Shown here piece after piece: positions 1 to 8,116 of a DNA stretch of 47,542 bases. Below the pieces are notes generated by a model. It saw only the letters and a program-made list of their open reading frames with translations. It did not search any database and was not told the DNA's origin. Both the position numbers and the translations under genes were made by a program. Every line of letters begins with the position of its first letter. The stretch's first letter is position 1. The DNA is taken from NCBI GenBank assembly GCA_020355165.1, contig CP070661.1, positions 1,688,551 to 1,736,092 on the forward strand, given 5' to 3'. Origin of the DNA: Burkholderiales bacterium. GTDB taxonomy: Bacteria > Pseudomonadota > Gammaproteobacteria > Burkholderiales > Burkholderiaceae_F.

Positions 1-191
1 ATCTTTGTGCGACCGCACCTTGTCAAACCGAGGCGGCGGCACCGAACGGGGGCGGCGCTCCGTCGCGCACCCTCCGGGCGCCGGCCGCCGACCCCGAGCA
101 AGGGGCGGCTGCAATTGATTAGATTCGCCTGCTCGCCGCGCCAAGGCGCGGACGTCCCCCTCCAGACCGGCATCCGCCTGCCAGCCAGCCC
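1..191. other. Left-edge non-coding stretch
   Basis: No recognisable gene is seen here. A short open frame runs through it on the plus strand, but its translation is arginine/proline rich and resembles no family I know, as expected of non-coding GC-rich DNA. It probably holds the leader of the gene starting at 192. No clear promoter or terminator was found. Confidence 0.4.
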
Positions 192-1160
192 ATGACCAAG
201 ACCTTTGCCTCCCGCGCCGACCTGGCGCCGAGAAAGACCACCTTCACCCGGCTGTCCGAGCACGCCTGGGCGTACACCGCCGAGGGCGACCCGAACTCCG
301 GCGTGGTGATCGGCGAGAACGCCGCGCTGGTCATCGATACCACCGCCACGCCAGTGATGGCGCAGCAGCTGATCCGCGAGATCCGGCGGGTGACGGACAA
401 GCCGATCAAGTACGTCGTGCTGTCGCACTACCACGCGGTCCGCGTCCTCGGAGCCTCCGCCTATGCGGCGGAGGGAGCGCAGGAGGTCATCGCCAGCCGC
501 GGCACCTACGAGCTGATCGTCGAGCGCGGCGCGCAGGACATGAAATCCGAGATCGAGCGCTTCCCGCGCCTGTTCGACGCGGTCGAGTCGGTTCCGGGCC
601 TGACCTGGCCGACGATGGTGTTCGAGCGCGACCTGACGCTGTTCCTGGGGCGGCTCGAGGTGCAGGTCAGGCACGTCGGCATGGGGCACACCAGGGGCGA
701 CACGATCGTCTGGCTGCCGCAGGAGAAGGTGCTGTTCTCCGGCGACCTGGTCGAGTACGGCGCCGCCGCCTACACCGGCGACGCGCAGCTCGCGCAGTGG
801 CCCCAGACGCTGGAGGTGCTGCGCGGTCTGGCTCCGGAGAGGCTGGTGCCCGGCCGCGGGCCGGCGCTGATGAGCAACGCCGACGCCAACAAGGCGATCG
901 ACTACACGAAGTCGTTCGTGCAGACCCTGTTCTCGGCGGCCAGGGAGAGCGTGGCCGCCGGCCACGACCTGCGGCAGGCATTCGCCCATGCACGCTCGAA
1001 GATGGACCCGCTGTTCGCCGACGTCTTCATCTACGAGCACTGCCTGCCCTTCGACGTCTCGCGGGCCTTCGACGAGGCCAGCGGCGTCGGCCACCCGCGC
1101 ATCTGGACGGCGGAGCGCGACCAGCAGATGTGGCAGGCCCTGCAGGACCGGACAGGCTGA
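192..1160 (+). CDS. MBL-fold metallo-hydrolase-like protein with altered metal motif
   Basis: A 322-residue protein with the metallo-beta-lactamase fold layout. It has an N-terminal beta region (GVVIGENAALVIDT, about 37-50), the position of the metal motif at 79-84, GHTRGD at 165-170 and FSGDLVEY at 182-189. The canonical HxHxDH motif reads HYHAVR: His79 and His81 are kept, but the expected Asp83 and His84 are Val and Arg, so a normal two-metal hydrolase centre is unlikely. The rest of the fold and a long C-terminal helical region are intact, so this is not an obvious decayed gene. ATG at 192 is the first good start; no strong ribosome binding site is seen. It converges on the response regulator gene. 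I cannot name a substrate. It may be a single-metal or non-catalytic family member. Confidence 0.8.
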   Translation: MTKTFASRADLAPRKTTFTRLSEHAWAYTAEGDPNSGVVIGENAALVIDTTATPVMAQQLIREIRRVTDKPIKYVVLSHYHAVRVLGASAYAAEGAQEVIASRGTYELIVERGAQDMKSEIERFPRLFDAVESVPGLTWPTMVFERDLTLFLGRLEVQVRHVGMGHTRGDTIVWLPQEKVLFSGDLVEYGAAAYTGDAQLAQWPQTLEVLRGLAPERLVPGRGPALMSNADANKAIDYTKSFVQTLFSAARESVAAGHDLRQAFAHARSKMDPLFADVFIYEHCLPFDVSRAFDEASGVGHPRIWTAERDQQMWQALQDRTG

Positions 1161-1236
1161 CCAACCACCCGCGCGAGCTCTCGCCGCGGCCGGGCCCGCC
1201 GACGCGGCGCCGCTCGGCCGCCGGCGCGTACCCGAG

Positions 1237-2019
1237 TCACATCTGCTTGAAGAGGTGGGTGTAGTTGCGGCTGACTTCGAGCTTCTGCGGGTAGTTCTTC
1301 AGCTGCACCAGCTGTCGACCCCGTAGGTCGCGGGTGATGCCGGCGATCGCCTGCACGTTGACGATCGTGGACCGATGGATCTGCCAGAACTGCTCGGGGT
1401 CGAGTTCCTCGACCAGTTCCTTGATCGGCTTGCGGATCAGCGCCTCGTAGGTCTCGGTCTGCACGCGGGTGTACTTCTCGTCCGAGGTGAAGAACAGCAC
1501 CTCCTGCACCGGGATCATGCGGATCTGCTGCCCCATCGAGGCCTGGATCCATTGCAGATACGGGTCCTTGCGGGCGGCGGGCGGCGAAGCGCCGGCCGGG
1601 AGGTCGAGCTTCGAGGCCAGCTTCTCCAGCAGCGCACCGAGGTCGGCCGGCTTGGCGCCGAGGCGCTTCTTCAGGCGGGCCACGGTCAACGCCAGGCGCT
1701 CGCTGTCGGCCGGCTTCAGCACGTAATCGACCGCGCCCTGCTCGAAGGCCTCCACCGCATATTCGCTGTAGGCGGTGATGAAGACGACGTGGCAGGAATC
1801 GCCGATTTCGCGCGCCGCCTCGACGCCGGTCATCCCGGGCATGCGGATGTCGAGGAAAGCGAGGTCCGGCCGGTGTTCCGTCACCGCCTCGACCGCTTCG
1901 CGGCCGTTCCGCGCCTCGGCGACGATCTGCAGCTCCGGCCAGACCTCGGCCAGGCGGGCGCGCAGCTGGTCGCGCATCAGGCGCTCGTCGTCGGCGATGA
2001 CCGCGCGGATCTTTTCCAT
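1237..2019 (-). CDS. LytTR-family response regulator
   Basis: A 260-residue DNA-binding response regulator of the LytR/AlgR class. The receiver domain occupies about residues 4-120, with acidic pocket Asp10/Asp11, phospho-acceptor Asp57 in FLDIRMPG, Thr82 and Lys102. A variable linker follows, then a C-terminal LytTR DNA-binding domain (about 155-260) with typical segments such as EVLFFTSDEKYT and FWQIHRSTIVNV. It lies 79 bases downstream of the histidine kinase gene in the same orientation, so the two form a cognate two-component operon. By family knowledge, LytTR regulators bind direct repeats upstream of targets such as autolysis, transport or pilus genes. The target here is not evident from sequence. 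Confidence 0.93.
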   Translation of the reverse strand: MEKIRAVIADDERLMRDQLRARLAEVWPELQIVAEARNGREAVEAVTEHRPDLAFLDIRMPGMTGVEAAREIGDSCHVVFITAYSEYAVEAFEQGAVDYVLKPADSERLALTVARLKKRLGAKPADLGALLEKLASKLDLPAGASPPAARKDPYLQWIQASMGQQIRMIPVQEVLFFTSDEKYTRVQTETYEALIRKPIKELVEELDPEQFWQIHRSTIVNVQAIAGITRDLRGRQLVQLKNYPQKLEVSRNYTHLFKQM

Positions 2020-2098
2020 CCGGCGATGCTAACGCCGCGGCGGCCGCGCGCGAACTACGGCCACGGCCTTGCCAGCCGGCCACGCCGCCAACCGGCGC

Positions 2099-3661
2099 TC
2101 AGGCGGCGGCACCGACCGCCGGCTGGCCGGCGCTGTCGCGCGCGAGGTCCGGCTCGTACGGCACCTCGACGGTGGCGATGGTGCCGCTCGGGGAGTTGGC
2201 CTCGAGCGTGAACTTGGCGCGGCCGCTGTACAACGCCGCCAGGCGCTCGCGGACGTTGGCCAGCCCGACGCCGGTGCCGGGCTTGCCGCCCGCGCCGAAG
2301 CCGAGGCCGGTATCGGCGACCGTCACCCGCAGGCTGCCGTTGGCGATGTCGGCGGTGACCGTGATCGTGCCGCCCTCGGGTTTCGGCTCCAGCGCGTGCT
2401 TGATGGCGTTCTCCACCAGCGACTGCAGCACCATCGGCGGGAACTGGGCGCTCATCAGCCCCTGGGGCACGGTGATCGCGAACTGCAGCCGATCTTCCAT
2501 GCGCACCTTGAGGATCTCCAGGTAGGAGCGCACCAGGGCCAGTTCCTTGCCCAGAGTGGTCGAGCCCTCGCGCATCTGCGGCAGCGCTGCGCGCAGGTAC
2601 TGGATCAGGTTCTTCTGCATGGTCGATGCCCGCGCCGGGTCGGTCTCGATCAGGTAGTCGACCGACGCCAGCGTGTTGAACAGGAAGTGCGGCTCGACCT
2701 GGGCCTGCATCATCTTCAGCTGGGCCTCGGCCAGCTGGCGCTTCAGTCCTTCCTCGGCGGCAGTGGCGCTCGCCGCCTTGGCCCGCGTCTCGGCCTTGCG
2801 TTTTCCGCCGAGCAGCACCTTGGCGATGATCGACGTGACGATCAGGAGCAGCAGGAAGCTCATGAACCAGTCGCTCGATCGCTCCCGGTACACGCGCGTG
2901 GTCCGGGCCACCTGCTCTCTGATCTGGTCCTGGACGATCGCCTCGATCCGCCCGCGCGCCGACTCGATCGCCTCGGCCGCCTTGTCCGGGTCGGCCAGCA
3001 CGTCCGGACCGATGACCAGCGCGCCGTCCTTGCTGCCCGCCTGGTCCGCTGCCGCCCCACCCTCCGGCGCACCCGGCGCAAGCTCCTCGATCCGTACGCC
3101 CTTGCCGTCGATCTGCAGGACGACGCGCTTGCCATCCTTGGTGGTCGTGATCCGCACGCCTTCCTTGCCGACCTTGACCTCGGCATCCCTTGCTGCTGCG
3201 CCGTCACCAGCGGTCCCGGCGGGCGGGGGCGGCGGCGGCGCTTGCGGCGCGGTCGGCTCCTTCGGCAGCGGCGGCGCCTCTGGCGCGGCGGGCTCCTTCG
3301 GTGGCGGCGGCGGTTGCGGCGCGGCCGGGCGGGCCGGCGGGGCGATGCGGACCCCCTCCGGCGTGACGGACACAACCACATTGACCCGGTCCTTCGGATC
3401 GGACGCGTCGACCACGATGGCCGGGCCACCTTCGAACAGCCAGCTGTTCACCATCGCTCCGGCGACCAGCAGCAACAGCGACAGCAGGAAGAACTTGCCC
3501 CAGCCGATCGAGGCCAGCCAGTCGCCGAAGCGGCGTGCGGCCGAGGTCAGCCGAGGCGCCGCCGCCCGCGCGCCGGCGGCGACGTCGGCGGCCATCTGCG
3601 CACCCCGGCCTTGGCCGCGTTGTTCGCGGCCTCCCGGGTCGTGTTCGGGACTGGAGCTCAT
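2099..3661 (-). CDS. LytS/YehU-type sensor histidine kinase with proline-rich extracytoplasmic domain
   Basis: A 520-residue membrane kinase, partner of the LytTR regulator just downstream. Two membrane segments are visible (about 57-75 and 266-284). The region between them (about 76-265) should lie outside the cytoplasm. It contains proline-rich tracts and three copies of a GVRI segment (about 103-106, 168-171, 188-191). After the second segment comes a short coiled linker, then a His_kinase region with QVEPHFLFNT (phospho-acceptor His325) and an HATPase_c domain with LVENAIKH (N box), DTGLGFG and GTGVGLANV. Two transmembrane helices around a soluble sensor differ from the polytopic 5TM/7TM sensors of classic LytS/YehU. 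The signal is unknown. ATG at 3661 is the natural start. Confidence 0.92.
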   Translation of the reverse strand: MSSSPEHDPGGREQRGQGRGAQMAADVAAGARAAAPRLTSAARRFGDWLASIGWGKFFLLSLLLLVAGAMVNSWLFEGGPAIVVDASDPKDRVNVVVSVTPEGVRIAPPARPAAPQPPPPPKEPAAPEAPPLPKEPTAPQAPPPPPPAGTAGDGAAARDAEVKVGKEGVRITTTKDGKRVVLQIDGKGVRIEELAPGAPEGGAAADQAGSKDGALVIGPDVLADPDKAAEAIESARGRIEAIVQDQIREQVARTTRVYRERSSDWFMSFLLLLIVTSIIAKVLLGGKRKAETRAKAASATAAEEGLKRQLAEAQLKMMQAQVEPHFLFNTLASVDYLIETDPARASTMQKNLIQYLRAALPQMREGSTTLGKELALVRSYLEILKVRMEDRLQFAITVPQGLMSAQFPPMVLQSLVENAIKHALEPKPEGGTITVTADIANGSLRVTVADTGLGFGAGGKPGTGVGLANVRERLAALYSGRAKFTLEANSPSGTIATVEVPYEPDLARDSAGQPAVGAAA

Positions 3662-3718
3662 TCGTCGTTGGTCGCTGCGTTGGGCTCGGCTTCAGCAGTC
3701 GGCACCAACTGTAGCCGC

Positions 3719-3736
3719 CGGCAGCGGCCGCTGCCG
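3719..3736. promoter_or_regulatory. 18-bp perfect palindrome upstream of the kinase gene
   Basis: CGGCAGCGGCCGCTGCCG is its own reverse complement. It sits 58 bases upstream of the kinase start and 60 bases after the end of the small membrane protein gene. It could be an operator for the two-component operon or form an RNA hairpin ending the upstream transcript. No T-tract follows it on the minus strand, which argues against a classical terminator. Confidence 0.35.
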
Positions 3737-3796
3737 AGTCAACTGCGACAGGACGCAGAAAACGCCAGCCAGAACGCAGCCAGGTTGGCCGGACGG

Positions 3797-4147
3797 TCAA
3801 TCCGCCCCGAGGGCGCGCAGGATGAGGGAGCCAAGAAACAGCGTCCAGCCAAGGCTCGCCAGGCGTTCGGTCCACGGGTGGGAACTACGAATCCGCTCGG
3901 TCTCGCGCTGCAGTTCCTCCGGCGAGCCACCCCTCGAAGTCGCCCCGACGATCGCCCTGACCAAGGGGAACTGGTTCATCAGCGAAAGCAGCAGGCAGGA
4001 CACGCCTGCGTCGCCCGCCGCTGCGGCGTACCGGCCGGCATCGAGGTCGACCAGGGCAAAGGCGGCCATCAGGGCACTGCCGCCGAAGAAGGCGTTGCGC
4101 CACAGGCGTTCCTGCGCGGTTGGCTGGCTTGGCGAAGGCCGATCCAT
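3797..4147 (-). CDS. Small membrane protein of unknown function
   Basis: A 116-residue protein starting MDRPSPSQPTAQ. I chose ATG at 4147 because an AGAGGCAGAG purine stretch precedes it and because the longer upstream reading is arginine-rich and unlike a protein. Hydrophobic stretches occur around residues 20-50 (AFFGGSALMAAFALVDLD, then AGVSCLLLSLM) and at the C-terminus (LGWTLFLGSLILRALGAD). They are separated by a charged soluble segment (SPEELQRETERIRS). I do not recognise the family. It lies between gspC and the histidine kinase gene on the same strand, so it could be cotranscribed with either. Confidence 0.6.
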   Translation of the reverse strand: MDRPSPSQPTAQERLWRNAFFGGSALMAAFALVDLDAGRYAAAAGDAGVSCLLLSLMNQFPLVRAIVGATSRGGSPEELQRETERIRSSHPWTERLASLGWTLFLGSLILRALGAD

Positions 4148-4262
4148 GGGCTCTGCCTCTGGGCTGGGACGGGCGCTGCCGCTGCGGTGCCGCCGTGGCG
4201 CCGATAAGCCAGCGGCGGCAAACAGGGACACCCTGTTTCGACAGGTCAATCCAGCGATCGGT

Positions 4263-4937
4263 TCACTGCGCCAGCGCCCGGCTGCGCGACGGGCGGCGCG
4301 AGCCACCTTCGTCGTCCCCCTCCGGCGTTGCCTCAGCCTGCGTCGCCTGCGCCCCCCCAGGCGGCGGCTGCAAAGGCGGCGGCGGAGCCGCCTGTGGCAC
4401 GGCCGACGGCCGCTGCGGCAGCGGACGCGGTTGCGGCGGCGCCGGCTGCGTCGCCACCGACGGCGCAGTCAGCGTGTTGCCTTCACGCGTGTATCCCGGT
4501 GCCGGAGGCGCGTCCCCGAGCACGGCCGCCTGCAGTGGCGGCAGGGTGATCTCGCGTCGCGCCCCGCCCTGCTCGATCGTCACCGCGTCCTTGCGCACCT
4601 CGACCAGCCTCGCGCCGTCGAAAACCTCCTGGTTCAGCAGGTACACGCGCGCCGGCTTGCCGTCGACCGCCAGCACCGCCGCCGAATCCCGGCCCGCCGC
4701 AAAGGCACCGAGCGCCTGCACGTTCAGCGCCTGCGCCGCCAGCGGCGCCGCCTGCACCAGCCCGAACATGCGCGCGGCAAGCAACGGATCGGCCTCGCGC
4801 AGCAGCGCTGCCGGCGGCGGTGGCGGCACGCTGGCTGGCGTCGGCGTCATGATGCGGATCGCCCAGTACGCGCCGACGGCGCACACCAGCGCCAGCATCG
4901 ACAGATGCATCAATGCCACAGCGATCTTTCTCAGCAT
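4263..4937 (-). CDS. gspC: Type II secretion inner-membrane protein GspC
   Basis: A 224-residue protein with an N-terminal cytoplasmic stub, one membrane helix (about residues 7-28) and a periplasmic homology region (about 50-140: DPLLAARMFGL, NVQALGAFAAGRDSAAVLAV). A long proline/glutamine-rich tail follows. In the family, GspC links the inner-membrane platform (GspL/M) to the N0 domain of the secretin. No C-terminal PDZ or coiled-coil domain is present, so this is the short form. I set the start at ATG 4937; a longer in-frame reading begins at 5027 but adds an arginine-rich segment before the membrane helix. It is transcribed divergently from gspG, 199 bases apart. Confidence 0.82.
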   Translation of the reverse strand: MLRKIAVALMHLSMLALVCAVGAYWAIRIMTPTPASVPPPPPAALLREADPLLAARMFGLVQAAPLAAQALNVQALGAFAAGRDSAAVLAVDGKPARVYLLNQEVFDGARLVEVRKDAVTIEQGGARREITLPPLQAAVLGDAPPAPGYTREGNTLTAPSVATQPAPPQPRPLPQRPSAVPQAAPPPPLQPPPGGAQATQAEATPEGDDEGGSRRPSRSRALAQ

Positions 4938-5136
4938 CCCAGTGCCGGCCCTTGGAAAACGGCGTACGGCGCGATCCGACCCGGCGCGGCGGACGATCCT
5001 GCGCGGTCGCCACCGGGCAGTGTCCACTAGGCGACGGTCATTCGCTCAACGGCGTTGATAATATCGTCCGCCTGTCCGCAACGCAGCGCAACGGCGCCGG
5101 CGGCTCGACGGCGCGACACATTGCTACGGTGCAACG

Positions 5137-5598
5137 ATGAAGCTCACCCTCCGGCGCTCGACGCTCGCCCGCCACCTGCTCCGCGGCTTCACGCTGATCG
5201 AGATCATGGTGGTGATCACGATCCTCGGCATTCTCGCCGCCCTGATCGTGCCGCGCGTGATCGGCCGCACCGACGACGCCCGCATTGCCGCCGCCAAGCA
5301 GGACATTGCCTCGCTGCTGCAGGCGCTGAAACTGTACCGGCTCGACAATGGCGCCTATCCGACCACCGAGCAGGGCCTGAAGGCGCTGCTGGCGAAGCCG
5401 GAGACCGAGCCGCTGCCGCAGAACTGGAAGCAGGGCGGCTACCTCGAGCGCAGTACAACGCCGAAGGATCCGTGGGGCAACGAATACAAGTTCCTCAACC
5501 CCGGCCTGCGGGGCGAGATCGACGTGTTCAGTTACGGCCGCGACGGCGCCCCCGGAGGCGAGGGTGTCGATGCCGACATCGGCTCGTGGCAGCTGTAG
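5137..5598 (+). CDS. gspG: Type II secretion major pseudopilin GspG
   Basis: A 153-residue major pseudopilin. It has a short basic leader ending in the prepilin peptidase site (RGFTLIEIMVVITILGI; cleavage after the Gly, with N-methylated Phe and Glu at +5). Then come the conserved hydrophobic helix and a C-terminal domain with the family signature YRLDNGAYPTTEQGLKAL, DPWGNEYKFLNPG and FSYGRDGAPGG (calcium site region). Leader and length match the family. It is the first gene of the plus-strand gsp operon. A GATAAT element at 5057-5062 could be its -10 box, but no convincing -35 was found. The peptidase GspO/PilD is not encoded in this window. Confidence 0.97.
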   Translation: MKLTLRRSTLARHLLRGFTLIEIMVVITILGILAALIVPRVIGRTDDARIAAAKQDIASLLQALKLYRLDNGAYPTTEQGLKALLAKPETEPLPQNWKQGGYLERSTTPKDPWGNEYKFLNPGLRGEIDVFSYGRDGAPGGEGVDADIGSWQL

Positions 5599-6113
5599 TC
5601 CCGGCGACTGCCTGCGGTCGCGCCCGTGCGCGCGGCTTCACCCTGCTCGAGCTTCTGGTGGTGCTGGTGCTGGCCGGCATCCTGTTGTCGATCGTCACCA
5701 TCTCCGCGACCCCGGACGACAGGCAGCAGCTCGCGCGCGAGGCCGAGCGCGTCGGCCAGCTGTTCGCGCTGGCGGCCGACGAAGCGCGAATCCGCCAGCT
5801 GCCCATCTACTGGGAAGCCGACCTGCACGGCTACCGCTTCGTGACGATCGTCGCCGGCGAGCGGCGCCTGCTTGGCGACGATGACCTGCTGCGCGAGCGC
5901 GCCTGGCGCGAACCGCTACAGTCACTGTCCATGATCCCCGCCGGCGCGACCCAGCCGAGCCAGTCCCTGCTCAGCGCCGGCGCCGAGCCGCTTCGCGTGG
6001 CGATCGCGCGCGAGTGGATCCAGTCGCCGCTGCGGCTGGAGCTGGCGACGGCATCGGCACGGGTGGCGATCGACTTCGACGAGCGAGGCCGTGGCACGGT
6101 GCACCTGCCCTGA
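5586..6113 (+). CDS. gspH: Type II secretion minor pseudopilin GspH
   Basis: A 175-residue minor pseudopilin with prepilin site RGFTLLELLVVLVLAGILL about 17 residues from the proposed start, and a GspH-like C-terminal region (QLPIYWEADLHGYRF, then VAIDFDERGRGTVHLP). No ATG precedes the leader in this frame. GTG at 5586 is the only reasonable start and overlaps the end of gspG by 13 bases, implying translational coupling. GspH sits near the pseudopilus and is required for export. The start is less certain than the identity. Confidence 0.85.
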   Translation: MAAVVPATACGRARARGFTLLELLVVLVLAGILLSIVTISATPDDRQQLAREAERVGQLFALAADEARIRQLPIYWEADLHGYRFVTIVAGERRLLGDDDLLRERAWREPLQSLSMIPAGATQPSQSLLSAGAEPLRVAIAREWIQSPLRLELATASARVAIDFDERGRGTVHLP

Positions 6114-6489
6114 GCGCCGGCGTTCGAGCCGGCGCGGCTTCACGCTGCTGGAGGTGCTGGTCGCGCTGGTGATCATCGGCGTCGCGCTGGCCGCCGCGAT
6201 GCGCGGCGCGCTTTCGCTGACCAGCGCCGCCGAGGACACCCGCTATACGATGCTGGCCACCACGGTGGCCGAGAACCGCCTGCAGGAGCTGCGGCTGGCG
6301 CGCGAAAGCCTGGAGCTCGGGCAGACGACCACCGCCTGCGCGCAGGCCGGCGTCGAGTTCGAATGCCTGCAGACGGTGAAGTCCACACCCAATCCCTTCT
6401 TTCGCCGCGTCGAGCTGCAGGTGTTCCACGTCAGCGGCGACGTGCGCCACCGCCGCGCCGAGATGATGGCCGTCCTGCCCGTCAGCTGA
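6091..6489 (+). CDS. gspI: Type II secretion minor pseudopilin GspI
   Basis: A 132-residue minor pseudopilin with leader and cleavage site RRGFTLLEVLVALVIIGVAL. The conserved GspI segment AENRLQELRLARESLELG follows, then a pair of cysteines (TTACAQAGVEFECLQ) and a short beta domain. It starts with GTG at 6091, inside the end of gspH (23-base overlap). In the family, GspI nucleates the GspI-J-K tip complex of the pseudopilus, which fits the next two genes. Confidence 0.93.
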   Translation: MARCTCPERRRSSRRGFTLLEVLVALVIIGVALAAAMRGALSLTSAAEDTRYTMLATTVAENRLQELRLARESLELGQTTTACAQAGVEFECLQTVKSTPNPFFRRVELQVFHVSGDVRHRRAEMMAVLPVS

Positions 6490-7097
6490 TGAACCGTCGA
6501 CGCCTTTGCGTACGCGCAGCCGGCTTCACCCTGCTCGAACTGCTGGTGGCGATCACCGTGCTGTCGATCGTTTCGCTGATCGCCTGGCGCGGACTGGACT
6601 CGCTGGTACACACGCGCGAGAGGCTGCAGCCCGAGGCCGAGGAGGTGCGCGACCTGCTGGTGGCGTTCGGCCAGATCGAGCGGGACCTGGCGCAGGTGGT
6701 CAACACCGCCTTCGTGCCGCTGGCGACGGCGCCGCTCGTCGTCCGGCCGGGCACGCCCGCCGGCCTCGAGATGACGCGCTTCGCGCCGGTCGCCGAAGGG
6801 TCGCCGAGCGCCATCCAGCAGGTCATCTACGAGCTGCGCGAGGGACGCCTGATGCGGCTGTCGTCGGCACCGTCGGTTGAGCTCGACGCCTCGCCGTCGA
6901 CCGAGCTGGTTCAGACGCCGCTGCTCGCCGGCGTGCAGGCGCTGCAGGTGCGCGTGTGGCAGCCGGGACGCGGCTGGGCGCCGCCCGAGGCCGTCTCGCC
7001 GGCGAACCCGCGCGCCGCACCGTCGGGCCTCGAACTGGTGATCGAGCGCACCGATGGCCGCCGCTACCGGCGGGTGCTGCTGGTGGGGACCGGATGA
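6489..7097 (+). CDS. gspJ: Type II secretion minor pseudopilin GspJ
   Basis: A 202-residue minor pseudopilin. ATG at 6489 overlaps the gspI stop (TGATG), followed by the prepilin site AGFTLLELLVAITVLSIVS. The family hallmark WRGLDSLVHTRERL follows the helix, then FGQIERDLAQVVN and a C-terminal beta domain ending RRVLLVGTG. It forms the tip complex with GspI and GspK. Gene order and overlaps support cotranslation. Confidence 0.94.
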   Translation: MNRRRLCVRAAGFTLLELLVAITVLSIVSLIAWRGLDSLVHTRERLQPEAEEVRDLLVAFGQIERDLAQVVNTAFVPLATAPLVVRPGTPAGLEMTRFAPVAEGSPSAIQQVIYELREGRLMRLSSAPSVELDASPSTELVQTPLLAGVQALQVRVWQPGRGWAPPEAVSPANPRAAPSGLELVIERTDGRRYRRVLLVGTG

Positions 7098-8116
7098 GGA
7101 GGCCACGCGTGCCGGCAGGCGACAGTGGCGCGGCGGCGGGAAACGCCGGCGCCCGCCGGCGGCACGGCCGCCGGAGCGGCCAGCACGGCGCCGCGGTGCT
7201 GATGGCGCTGGTCGTGGCCACCCTGGCGACGCTGATCGTCTCCGGTCTGTTCTGGCAGCAGTTCGTGCTGCTGCGGACGATCGAGAACCAGCAGCTGATC
7301 GTGCAGAGCCGCGTCCTGATGGCCGGCGCGCTCGACTGGGCGAGGGCAATGCTGCGCGAGGACCTGAAGCGCAGCAGCCATGACGGCCTGGACGAGTTCT
7401 GGGCCAAGGGCCTGGCGGAGACCCGGCTCGATCAGCTCGGCGAGTCCTCGACGCTGGCAGCGCAGGCGAGCATCGCCGGCAGCATCGAGGACGCGCAGTC
7501 GCGACTGAACCTGCGCAACCTGGTCGGCGACGACGGCAAGATCGTCGACAAGGAACTGGAGGCGCTGAAGCGGCTGTGCGACCTGCTGGGCGTGCCGCCG
7601 GTCGACGCCGAGCTGCTCGCGCTTCGCATGCAGGAGGCGTTCGCGCCGGCCGCTGCGGGCGATAGCCCCGGTGCGGCGCCCGAGGCCCCGCGGCCGCTGC
7701 CGCCGGTGCTGTCGACCGACATCGTCGCGATCCCGGGCCTTGCCCCGGCAGCGGCAGCGGCGCTGGCGCCTTACGTGGTCGTGCTCGACAGCAACAAGAC
7801 GCGGCTGAACGTCAACACCGCGGCCGCCGAGGTCATCGCCGCCCAGATCGACATCTCGCTGGCGCGCGCGCGGGGCCTGGTCGCCCAGCGCGAGCGGATC
7901 TCGCACTTCGTCGATGTCGGCAACTTCCGTACCTACCTCGGCGAGGGCGCCGTGGCCGGCGCCGGCGAGGCGGGCATCGCAACGGCGAGCAGTTACTTCT
8001 TCGTCCGCGGCCAGATCAAGCTGGCGCGCGCCGACATCCGCATGGAAGCGCTGGTGCGACGGAGTGCACAGCCCGGCGGCGGGCCGGTGGAGGTCTTGTG
8101 GCAACGCGAGCTTTAA
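7094..8116 (+). CDS. gspK: Type II secretion minor pseudopilin GspK
   Basis: A 340-residue protein, the large minor pseudopilin at the tip of the pseudopilus. ATG at 7094 overlaps the gspJ stop (ATGA). A long basic leader (about 30 residues, many Arg) precedes QHGAAVLMALVVATLATLIV. This is a GspK-type helix, which lacks Glu at +5 in the family. Later segments are typical: VQSRVLMAGALDWARAMLRED, SIEDAQSRLNLRNLV (calcium/alpha domain), LNVNTAAAEVIAAQ and the helix-hairpin-like ISLARARGLVAQRE. The unusually long leader is the only odd point. Confidence 0.93.
   Translation: MRRPRVPAGDSGAAAGNAGARRRHGRRSGQHGAAVLMALVVATLATLIVSGLFWQQFVLLRTIENQQLIVQSRVLMAGALDWARAMLREDLKRSSHDGLDEFWAKGLAETRLDQLGESSTLAAQASIAGSIEDAQSRLNLRNLVGDDGKIVDKELEALKRLCDLLGVPPVDAELLALRMQEAFAPAAAGDSPGAAPEAPRPLPPVLSTDIVAIPGLAPAAAAALAPYVVVLDSNKTRLNVNTAAAEVIAAQIDISLARARGLVAQRERISHFVDVGNFRTYLGEGAVAGAGEAGIATASSYFFVRGQIKLARADIRMEALVRRSAQPGGGPVEVLWQREL

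Noticed and set aside
2069..4207. A 712-codon open frame on the plus strand
   Set aside because: It lies opposite the histidine kinase and membrane protein genes, with no family resemblance and low-complexity translation.
7094..7190. Long basic leader of GspK as a wrong start
   Set aside because: The ATG overlaps the gspJ stop as in the neighbouring gene junctions, and no in-frame start lies closer to the cleavage region with better support, so I kept it.
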